DNA from: Allomesorhizobium sp043769475
Lineage (GTDB): Bacteria; Pseudomonadota; Alphaproteobacteria; Rhizobiales; Rhizobiaceae
Reading direction: 5' to 3'
Assembly (NCBI RefSeq): GCF_043769475.1
Contig: NZ_CP171729.1
Coordinates: 3,162,001-3,226,000, forward strand
DNA: 64,000 nucleotides
The notes under the pieces are model-generated. The model was not told where the DNA came from. It worked only from the letters and a program-made list of their open reading frames with translations, and did no database searches. This document shows, piece after piece, positions 26,622 to 33,918 of the stretch (the stretch's first letter is position 1; each line of letters begins with the position of its first letter). The position numbers were made by a program, and so were the translations under genes.

Positions 26622-27911
26622 ATGGTTCGCTTCATCATCATCCTCGGCCTGGCCGTCATCGGCATCACCGTCGCGCTGGCGTTCTACCACCCGCCGATGC
26701 GGCTGATGCCAGCGCCGAAGGCCTTCCTCGATGGCGAGGTGAATGCCTTCACCGTCAATCCGGCCCTGGCCGAGGACCCGCGGATTCCGCTTTTCTATGC
26801 GACCAACCGCCTGCCCGTGGGCCCGCGCAGCAACCGGCTCTATGCGGTGGTGCCAAGGCTCGACATGCATATGGGCGTGGCGACGGTCCGCATCGGCGAA
26901 GAAGGCACGACCTGGGACCGCATCTACGCCTGGTCGACCGGCGCCGGCGGCGACCGCCGCCCCTTCCTCAACCTCGAGAACCTCAACGAGCAGGCGAAAT
27001 TCGAGACTGGCGAGCCGCTGACCGCCGAGGCCCTGGTATGGTTCGCGGACATAGAAGCGGTGCTGAAGCGCAGCCGCGACAGGGACATCACCATCTATGT
27101 CCATGGCGCCAACACCACTGTCGAGCGCGCCGCGGGCCAGGCGGCGCAGCTGCATCATTTCACGGGCCGCAATTCGGTCGTGGTGTTGTTCGCCTGGCCG
27201 ACCGCCGAGAATTTCCTGCGCTATTCCAGGGATATGGTCACCGCATTCGGCGCCGCGCCGCATCTGGCGAAGCTGATCGAACTTCTGGCCGAAAACACCA
27301 GCGCCAGGAATATCGATGTCTTCACCTACAGCGCCGGCGGCACGGTCGGCAGCGACGCCCTGGCCATCGTCGGCCGCGACCCCGAGCAGCCGGATGCATC
27401 CACGTTCCGCATCGGCGAAGTCTATCACGCCGCCCCGGATGCCGATTTCCGGACTTTTGTCGACGACATGCGCCATTATGCCGACGATGTGCGGCGGATC
27501 ACGGTCGCCGTGAACATGAACGACAGCGCGCTCAGGCTGTCGCAGATCGTCAACCGCGCCTCGCGCGCCGGGCGGCCCGACATGCGCGAGCTTGACCCGG
27601 AAGCCACCGACTGGCTGCTTCAGGCGGCTGTGGATTACGGCCTCGAAGTTCTGCGCGTGCGGCCGGAAAACATTCCCGGCCTGTCGAACCGGTCGCATAC
27701 CTTCTGGTACGACGATCCCTGGGTAAGCAGCGACGTCCTGATTGCGTTGCTTTTCCACCTTTCGCCGGACGAACGCGGTCTGGCAAAGGGCGAAGGTCCT
27801 TCAGGGTCCTACTACTGGACATTCATGCCGGACTACCCGGAGCAGTTGGCGAAGGTGATGGCAAGGCTGCGGCAGGAGGGCGAGGTTCGGCCAGCTGCCG
27901 CGGGCCAGTGA
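26622..27911 (+). CDS. Membrane-anchored alpha/beta hydrolase, DUF900 type
   Basis: 429 residues. An N-terminal helix (FIIILGLAVIGITVALAF) probably anchors it. The DUF900 pattern is clear: FYATNRLPVGPRSNRLY, ITIYVHGANTTVERAA (oxyanion region) and the nucleophile elbow TYSAGGTVGSDAL near residue 240. The FLNLENLNE and YGLEVLRVRPENIPGLSN segments are internal. Substrate unknown. Downstream of the secreted lipase-like gene on the same strand, plausibly co-transcribed. Confidence 0.8.
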   Translation: MVRFIIILGLAVIGITVALAFYHPPMRLMPAPKAFLDGEVNAFTVNPALAEDPRIPLFYATNRLPVGPRSNRLYAVVPRLDMHMGVATVRIGEEGTTWDRIYAWSTGAGGDRRPFLNLENLNEQAKFETGEPLTAEALVWFADIEAVLKRSRDRDITIYVHGANTTVERAAGQAAQLHHFTGRNSVVVLFAWPTAENFLRYSRDMVTAFGAAPHLAKLIELLAENTSARNIDVFTYSAGGTVGSDALAIVGRDPEQPDASTFRIGEVYHAAPDADFRTFVDDMRHYADDVRRITVAVNMNDSALRLSQIVNRASRAGRPDMRELDPEATDWLLQAAVDYGLEVLRVRPENIPGLSNRSHTFWYDDPWVSSDVLIALLFHLSPDERGLAKGEGPSGSYYWTFMPDYPEQLAKVMARLRQEGEVRPAAAGQ

Positions 27912-28121
27912 ACGTGAGCCGGTTCGGCATTCTGGCGAAGCGGGATGAGCAGCTGTTGCTGCGTGTCCGCGGCGATAATGTCTTCCGCGAATGGCCTTCC
28001 AGCGACGGCGGTGAAGCGCGTGGAACTCCGCCCTGGCCAAATTCCGATAACTGCCATATCCGCCCAGCCGGGCTCGTTTTGAGATTCGCAAAACGGCGCG
28101 AACGGCATAATTATCTTTGCC

Positions 28122-28814
28122 ATGAACAGAGAAGAGACGGACAGAGAAGACACGAGCCCGACGCAGAGCTCCGCCAGTGCGACGGCCACCGTCGCATTCG
28201 TGGACCTTGCGGGATTCAGCGCCATTGCGGACGTCTATGGAGACGCGTCCGCCATCGCCGTGCTCGAGATTTTCGAGAGCATGGTCCGCGAGGCGCTTCG
28301 TGGCTACGAGCCCCCGATCAAATGGATCGGCGATGAGGCGATGCTCTCGTTTCCCGAGCCGGAAATCGCGATCCAGGCACTTGGAACGCTCTTGCAGGCA
28401 TGCCGAAAAGAACCGCGCCTGCCGCTGACCCGGGCGGGGCTGAACCACGGGCCGGTCATCCGCCGGGCAAACGACCTCTTTGGGTCGACCGTCAACATAG
28501 CCGCGCGCATTGCGTCGCTTGCATCCGCTGGTCAATTGCTCGCTACTCAACCCATCGCCGAAGCAGCGGCAGCCAGAGGCATCCTGGTGGGGGACCTCGG
28601 AAAAGTGGAGCTGCGATCGGTGGCTGGCAAAGTCCCTCTCTACGAGATCGAGCTTGCTCCGTCACCCGATCCTGCCTGGATCGATCCGGTGTGCAAGATG
28701 CATGCTCCCTATGCATCTTACCGGCGAGCTGCCCCGGAAGGACCGTGGTTTTGCTCGCCGCTTTGCGAAGAGGCGTATCGGAAATCGCCGCAGACTTATC
28801 CGTTGCCTCGGTAG
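28122..28814 (+). CDS. Class III adenylate/guanylate cyclase fused to a YHS metal-binding domain
   Basis: 230 residues. The cyclase core is compact: FVDLAGFSAIADVYGD supplies the first metal aspartate, KWIGDEAMLSF gives the substrate lysine and second aspartate, and GSTVNIAARIASL gives the asparagine and arginine that stabilise the transition state, so it looks catalytically complete. The last ~40 residues are a YHS domain: DPVCKMHAPYASYRRAA, then WFCSPLCEEAYRKSPQTY with the C..C pair. YHS domains bind metals such as copper. The arrangement suggests a metal-responsive cyclase. Confidence 0.8.
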   Translation: MNREETDREDTSPTQSSASATATVAFVDLAGFSAIADVYGDASAIAVLEIFESMVREALRGYEPPIKWIGDEAMLSFPEPEIAIQALGTLLQACRKEPRLPLTRAGLNHGPVIRRANDLFGSTVNIAARIASLASAGQLLATQPIAEAAAARGILVGDLGKVELRSVAGKVPLYEIELAPSPDPAWIDPVCKMHAPYASYRRAAPEGPWFCSPLCEEAYRKSPQTYPLPR

Positions 28815-28907
28815 TGCGCGGCTCGTGGCGACGCGGCAACTTGCCAGTGCCGCGAGCCTTTGCGGCAGCCTCAGGAATCAGGGTAGCGCTAAAAGCGCCG
28901 CCCTCGC

Positions 28908-29357
28908 CTACTGCAGCATCGTCTTGACGATGCCGCTGGCCTTGCCGAAATCCATCTTGCCGGGGAACTTTTCCTTGAGCGCGTTCATGCAGCGGCCCAT
29001 GTCGCGCAGGCCGTCGGCGCCGACCTCGTGAATGACCTGCTGGCAGGCCTGCTTCACGGCGTCTTCGCCGAGCTGCTTGGGCATGAAGCCGCGGATGATC
29101 GCGATCTCGTCGCGCTCCTGTGCAGCTAGTTCCAGCCGGTTGCCTTCCTCGAAGGCCTTGGCCGATTCCTCGCGCTGCTTCACCATCTTGGCCAGGATCT
29201 GCATGATCTCCTCGTCGCTGACGGGGTCTTTGCCCGCGCCGCGATTGGCGATGTCGCGGTCCTGGATTGCCGCATTGATCAGGCGCAGCGTCGAGGTGCA
29301 GCGCTTGTCCTGGGCTTTCAGCGACGATTTGAGTGCCTGGGCGATTTGCTCGCGCAT
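28908..29357 (-). CDS. GatB/YqeY domain protein
   Basis: 149 residues. The sequence follows YqeY: MREQIAQALKSSLKAQDK, TLRLINAAIQDRDI, ILAKMVKQREESA, ELAAQERDEIAIIRGFMPKQ, and the closing GRCMNALKEKFPGKMDFG. These helical proteins share the tRNA-binding C-terminal fold of GatB. GGAG precedes the ATG at 29357. Divergent from carA, a pairing common in alphaproteobacteria. Confidence 0.9.
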   Translation of the reverse strand: MREQIAQALKSSLKAQDKRCTSTLRLINAAIQDRDIANRGAGKDPVSDEEIMQILAKMVKQREESAKAFEEGNRLELAAQERDEIAIIRGFMPKQLGEDAVKQACQQVIHEVGADGLRDMGRCMNALKEKFPGKMDFGKASGIVKTMLQ

Positions 29358-29644
29358 GGCGGAATCTCCTTTGTCGGCGAGCGACAATAACGCCCGCGAC
29401 CGATCAACGCAACGCAATGTGGACCGCCAAGTTCCTGTTTTCCAAAGGAAAGTTTTTGGCTGTCCGTGCGCCCGCGCTCATTGACCGCTCGGCCGGCTTC
29501 GCTTATTGTTCGCGCCTTGCATGAACTGTTTTGCTATGCACGGGGCCATCGCGGCATCCCGTGCTTTTCGTTGCGCCATATGGCCCCTGGCGGGCCGTTT
29601 TGCAAGGGCGCAGGGTTTCTGGACCGACCGCACGGAGCACCGCC

Positions 29645-30898
29645 ATGGCCGCCGCCACCGCCCCTTGGGCAACAGAGACGCCGACCGCACTTCTGGTGCT
29701 GGCGGACGGCACCGTGATCGAGGGGCGCGGGCTCGGCGCGACGGGCAGCGCTGTCGCCGAAGTGTGCTTCAACACAGCACTCACCGGCTACCAGGAAATC
29801 CTCACTGATCCGTCCTACGCTGGCCAGATCGTCACCTTCACCTTCCCCCACATCGGCAACATCGGCGCCAATGAGGAGGACATTGAGGATCTGAACCCGG
29901 CGGCCCGCGCCGGCGCGGTTGGCGCTGTGTTCAAGGCCGATGTTACCAACCCGTCGAGCTACCGCGCCGCCGTCCATCTCGATCAGTGGCTGAAGCGGCG
30001 CGGCGTCATCGCCATTTCCGGTATCGACACCCGAGCGCTCACCGCGCTGATTCGCGAGAAGGGCGCGCCCAATGCGGTCATCGCACATGCGCCCGACGGC
30101 AGGTTCGACATCGAGGACCTGAAGGCCCGCGCCAAGGCGTGGTCCGGCCTCGTCGGTCTCGATCTGGCGAAGGAAGTAACCTCCGGCCAGTCCTCCGTCT
30201 GGCGCGAGACCCCCTGGGTATGGGACGAGGGCTATGGCGAGCAGGGCGAACCGTCCATGCACGTCGTCGCCGTAGATTACGGTATCAAGCGCAACATCCT
30301 GCGGCTGCTCGCCGGCCTCGGCGCCAAGATCACGGTGGTGCCGGCCAGGACCGGCGCGGACGAGCTACTCGCCATGAAACCGGACGGCGTGTTCCTCTCC
30401 AACGGACCCGGCGACCCGGCCGCCACCGGCGAATACGCCGTGCCGGTGATCAGGGACCTGCTCAAGACCGAATTGCCGGTGTTCGGCATCTGCCTCGGCC
30501 ACCAGATGCTGGCGCTGGCGCTCGGCGGCAAGACCGAAAAGATGCACCAGGGCCATCACGGCGCGAACCACCCGGTCAAGGACCACACCACCGGCAAGGT
30601 CGAGATCGTGTCGATGAACCACGGCTTTTCGGTCGATTCGAAATCTCTGCCCCAGGGCGTGGAGGAAACTCACATCTCGCTGTTCGACGGCTCCAACTGC
30701 GGCATCTCGCTCACCGGCAAGCCGGTGTTCTCGGTGCAGCACCACCCCGAGGCCTCGCCAGGCCCGCAGGATCTCGCACTATCTGTTCCGCCGCTTCGCC
30801 AACCTGATTCGCGAGCGGAAAGGCGAACCGGCGCTGGCGGAGCGCTGAGCGGCGCGCCTCCTGGAGCGCCGCGCGCGCTTTTCGGGCGCGCAACTTAG
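29645..30898 (+). CDS. carA: Carbamoyl-phosphate synthase small subunit, frameshifted C-terminus
   Basis: Glutaminase subunit feeding ammonia to CarB for arginine and pyrimidine synthesis. The N-terminal domain has CFNTALTGYQEILTDPSYAG; the class I amidotransferase has GICLGHQMLALALGG (catalytic Cys) and VQHHPEASPGPQ (His, Glu). After SPGPQD an extra C at about 30773 shifts the frame. The expected ending (SHYLFRRFANLI, then a stop at 30846-30848) is present in the next frame but is not read, and a nonsense tail of about 40 residues runs to 30898. The catalytic residues lie before the shift, so activity may survive, or the base may be a sequencing error. Confidence 0.88.
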   Translation: MAAATAPWATETPTALLVLADGTVIEGRGLGATGSAVAEVCFNTALTGYQEILTDPSYAGQIVTFTFPHIGNIGANEEDIEDLNPAARAGAVGAVFKADVTNPSSYRAAVHLDQWLKRRGVIAISGIDTRALTALIREKGAPNAVIAHAPDGRFDIEDLKARAKAWSGLVGLDLAKEVTSGQSSVWRETPWVWDEGYGEQGEPSMHVVAVDYGIKRNILRLLAGLGAKITVVPARTGADELLAMKPDGVFLSNGPGDPAATGEYAVPVIRDLLKTELPVFGICLGHQMLALALGGKTEKMHQGHHGANHPVKDHTTGKVEIVSMNHGFSVDSKSLPQGVEETHISLFDGSNCGISLTGKPVFSVQHHPEASPGPQDLALSVPPLRQPDSRAERRTGAGGALSGAPPGAPRALFGRAT

Positions 30899-30904
30899 CC
30901 AAGG

Positions 30905-31333
30905 CTAGCGCGCGGTGTCACAATGTGCGAGCGAACCAGGCCCGCAAGCTCCCACATGGACAGCGATCGGCCCACGGCTCCGCCCCTGTTGCCGGTAGTC
31001 ACCAGCTTTTCCCTTGCCGCAGACTTTTCTTGCCAGGCGACCCTGTGATCCGGGTTCGCCTTTGTCCTTCTTGTAGACATAGGCGCTCGCGCAGTCGCTA
31101 GTGTGGCTCCAAAGGCGGCCCTTGACCCTCCATCGGTAGGGTAACTCACCACCGGCCTTCTTCCAGAAGATCCGGCCCGACGTGTAGGCGTCCTTATCTG
31201 GACTCGTGCTTCGGTAAACTCTGCTCTGCCATTGTCCAGTCCACTCGGCAGTTGCTTCGCTACCGCTTAACGCGAAGATGGCGGTGAGGCCGAGCGCTAG
31301 ACCGGCGAGCCGCCGTGTTTTCGCTCTCTGCAT
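30905..31333 (-). CDS. Small secreted basic protein
   Basis: 142 residues. A signal peptide (RLAGLALGLTAIFALSGSEA) is followed by EWTGQWQSRVYRSTS and a basic, tryptophan/glycine-rich body. The start at 31333 is chosen for GGAGG just upstream. The last ~35 residues look less ordered and may reflect a frameshift. The gene lies between the two carA 3' ends, so it may be cargo of whatever duplicated that end. Family not recognised. Confidence 0.5.
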   Translation of the reverse strand: MQRAKTRRLAGLALGLTAIFALSGSEATAEWTGQWQSRVYRSTSPDKDAYTSGRIFWKKAGGELPYRWRVKGRLWSHTSDCASAYVYKKDKGEPGSQGRLARKVCGKGKAGDYRQQGRSRGPIAVHVGACGPGSLAHCDTAR

Positions 31334-31537
31334 CTTTTCCTCCATGGTTTCGGGTGATGTGGAACAACCACACCGGGAAACTGATCGTCGGCGTTAGAGG
31401 CTACGGCTTGATTTCACGGAGGCGGATTTCGGGTTTCGATTGAAACCTGGTCATCGATCCGGAGTCCCCGGCATCGCGCACTCAATCGGGTCCGGAAGCC
31501 GGAATTCGAACGGGAGACACCACCGACCCGATTCCGA

Positions 31538-31759
31538 TTTTCGGGTCGACGCCAAGTCTCTGCACGAAGGCGTGGAGGAAACTCACATCTCGCTGTTCGA
31601 CGGCTCCACTGCGGCATCTCGCTCATCGGCAAGCCGGTGTTTTCGGTGCAGCACCACCCCGAGGCCTCGCCCGGCCCGCAGGATCCGCACTACCTGTTCC
31701 GCCGCTTCGCCAATCTGATCCGCAAGAGGAAGGGCGAGCCGGCGCTGGCCGAACGCTGA
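31538..31759 (+). pseudogene. Second, diverged copy of the carA 3' end
   Basis: About 220 bases match the end of carA (30626-30848): KSLHEGVEETHISLFDGS, SVQHHPEASPGPQ and LFRRFANLIRKRKGEPALAE with its own stop at 31757-31759. Roughly 85% of bases agree by eye. A one-base deletion near 31609 breaks the frame, so it is not translated as such. Its ending is the normal carA ending missing from the upstream gene. This looks like the displaced original 3' end or the far boundary of an element that entered carA. Confidence 0.75.
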
Positions 31760-32056
31760 GCGCCGCGCCAAGGAGTGCCGCTCACCCCTTTGAAATGGGT
31801 TGCGTTGGACTCAGCCACCAGTTCGGAGGGGCGCGGTGCGTATTCAGCCGACAATGCCGGCTAGTGAGGCAGCTCTCGCCGTCATCTCCGGCTCGCGACA
31901 GAAATTTCGTGGCGGTCGGGTGACAATGAGGGACGCAGCGCCGGCAAATCGATTGGGCCAGTGCCTCGCGGCGAAACCCCGCACCCTTTCAAGGGGATAG
32001 GCACAATTCTGACCCGAACTGGCCACATTTGCAGGCCATGATTCGGCTGCGGGGGC
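31760..32056. other. Intergenic stretch after the carA remnant
   Basis: About 300 bases between the carA remnant and the SH3 protein gene. I see no convincing gene, repeat or terminator. Confidence 0.5.
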
Positions 32057-32857
32057 ATGCGTAGAGGGTTCAGTGTGAAAAATTTCCGTAAACTCGGCGC
32101 CGCCGGCGTACCGAAACTGCTGTTTCGGGCGCGCCTGGATTGGCGCAGGGCCCGCAGAATGGTGGGCTTCGCCGCTGCTGTGTCCGCCGTGGTCGCGGCC
32201 GGCACTTTGAGCGCAATGTTCGTCGACCACCTTGCCGAACGCGCGGTGATGCGCGCCGCGGCAGAGGCGCCCGCCGCCGCGCGCGAGGCCGCGGTCAAGT
32301 CGGCGGCCGACAGGGCCGCCAACGCACTGGCTGAGGTGAAGCCGGCCGCGCCTGCTAAGCGCGATGCCGGCAAGGTCGGAGCCGCACCTGCCGGCCTCGT
32401 GGCCGCCGCAGCACCGCAGAGCGCCGCCGCGTCGGCCGCGTTGAAACCGGCAACGTCCGCGCCGGAATTCCCCGGCGAGGAAGAGATGCCGCCGGCCGCG
32501 CCCACAAATGCCTATGCGGAGCAGAACGACGCCGATCGGAAGTTCGACGCGTCCGCGAAGGAGGCTGGCGACACGACCGACGGGACCGCCGCAATCGCCA
32601 CGGTCCCCCTCCCCGCCTCCGCGCCATTCCCCGAGCCGCGCGACAAGGAAGCCGTCGAAGCGGAAGAGGCTGCGGGCCGCGAGGCGCGCGTGACCAAATA
32701 CGTCAACCTGCGCTCAGGCCCCACTGACGAGTCCAAGGTCGTCGCCGTTGTGCCGGCCAAGGCATCGGTCAGCGTGATCGACTGCAAGGCCTGGTGCGAG
32801 GTTGTCTTCGACGGCAAGAAGGGCTGGATCTACAAGCGCTTCATCCGCGAGTCCTGA
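32057..32857 (+). CDS. Membrane-anchored bacterial SH3-domain protein
   Basis: 266 residues. One N-terminal membrane helix (MVGFAAAVSAVVAAGTLSAM, ~35-55), then a long alanine/proline-rich linker of low complexity (55-205). The C-terminal SH3b domain (~210-266) has TKYVNLRSGPTDESKVVAVV, DCKAWCEV and GWIYKRFI. Such domains bind peptidoglycan or act in envelope assembly. The linker would reach across the periplasm. Confidence 0.8.
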   Translation: MRRGFSVKNFRKLGAAGVPKLLFRARLDWRRARRMVGFAAAVSAVVAAGTLSAMFVDHLAERAVMRAAAEAPAAAREAAVKSAADRAANALAEVKPAAPAKRDAGKVGAAPAGLVAAAAPQSAAASAALKPATSAPEFPGEEEMPPAAPTNAYAEQNDADRKFDASAKEAGDTTDGTAAIATVPLPASAPFPEPRDKEAVEAEEAAGREARVTKYVNLRSGPTDESKVVAVVPAKASVSVIDCKAWCEVVFDGKKGWIYKRFIRES

Positions 32858-32874
32858 CCGCCCGGCGCAACCCC

Positions 32875-33789
32875 TCAAATCGGATTGTTGAACGTGTCGC
32901 AATCCGCCAGCTTGCCGCTCTGGAAGCCGCGGTTGAACCAGGTCGCGCGCTGCTCCGACGTGCCGTGGTTGAAGCTTTCGGGCACCACATAGCCCTGCGT
33001 GCGCCGCTGCAGCGTGTCGTCGCCGATCTGCGTCGCGGCGTTCAGCGCCTCCTCCAGGTCGCCCTGTTCGAGCAGCCCCTTCTGGTCGGTGAAATGGCCC
33101 CATATGCCGGCGAAGCAGTCTGCCTGCAGTTCGACACGCGTCGACATCTGGTTGGCTTCGGCCTGGCTCATCGACTGCCGCATCTCGTTGAATTTCGGCA
33201 GGATACCGGTGAGATTCTGGACGTGGTGGCCCACCTCGTGCGCCAGCACATAAGCCTGCGCGAAGTCGCCGGCCGCCTCGAACTGCCGCTCGAGTTGATC
33301 GTAGAAGGCGAGGTCGATATAGACCTTGCGGTCGCCCGGACAATAGAACGGGCCGGACGCCGCCGAGGCGTAGCCGCAGGCCGAGCGTACCTGACGCGAA
33401 AACAGGACAAGCGTCGGCTCGGTGTAATCGAGCCCTTCTGCCTGGAAGATACCGTTCCACACATCCTCGGTTTCGGCAAGCACGGTGGAGACGAACTGGG
33501 TCATCTCGTCGCTGGCCTGCGTGTCCGTGGTCTCTGTAATCTGGCCGCCGCCGCCCGGCGCCGGGCCGGACGCCTCCTCCAGTATGGCGAGCGGGTCGAT
33601 GCCGCACGCCCGCAGCGCGAAAAACAGCACGACGAGGATCAGGATGCCCGATATTCCGCCGCCGCCGACGCCTCGGCCCATCGGAAGGCGAACGCCGCCG
33701 CCGCGCCCCAGCCCGCCGCCGCCGAACCCGCCTCCCTGTCCGCGTGCGTCCTGGACGTTCTCGCTCTGTCGACGGCCTCTCCAGCGCAT
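32875..33789 (-). CDS. Neutral zinc metallopeptidase (YpfJ/KPN_02809 type)
   Basis: 304 residues. The glycine-rich N-terminal region precedes a single membrane helix (GISGILILVVLFFALRACG). The enzyme part carries the zinc motif HEVGHHVQN near residue 190 and a downstream ELQADCFAGIWGH with the third ligand, the neutral zinc metallopeptidase family. The active site would face the periplasm. Convergent with the SH3 gene. Substrate unknown. Confidence 0.9.
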   Translation of the reverse strand: MRWRGRRQSENVQDARGQGGGFGGGGLGRGGGVRLPMGRGVGGGGISGILILVVLFFALRACGIDPLAILEEASGPAPGGGGQITETTDTQASDEMTQFVSTVLAETEDVWNGIFQAEGLDYTEPTLVLFSRQVRSACGYASAASGPFYCPGDRKVYIDLAFYDQLERQFEAAGDFAQAYVLAHEVGHHVQNLTGILPKFNEMRQSMSQAEANQMSTRVELQADCFAGIWGHFTDQKGLLEQGDLEEALNAATQIGDDTLQRRTQGYVVPESFNHGTSEQRATWFNRGFQSGKLADCDTFNNPI

Positions 33790-33918
33790 GGCGCATCCTT
33801 TCGAACCGGCTTCCCGCCGGCGGCGCCGATGCCGCCTGCGACCCTCAACCGATAATTAGCCCAACGGTTGCGGCCTGTCACAGCTTTTTGGCGCGGCGCC
33901 GAATGGCGGCGTGTGGAG

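Noticed and set aside
31440..31718. A 92-residue plus-strand frame spanning the carA remnant
   Set aside because: Its frame follows the remnant only partly and changes at the one-base deletion; treated as a pseudogene instead.
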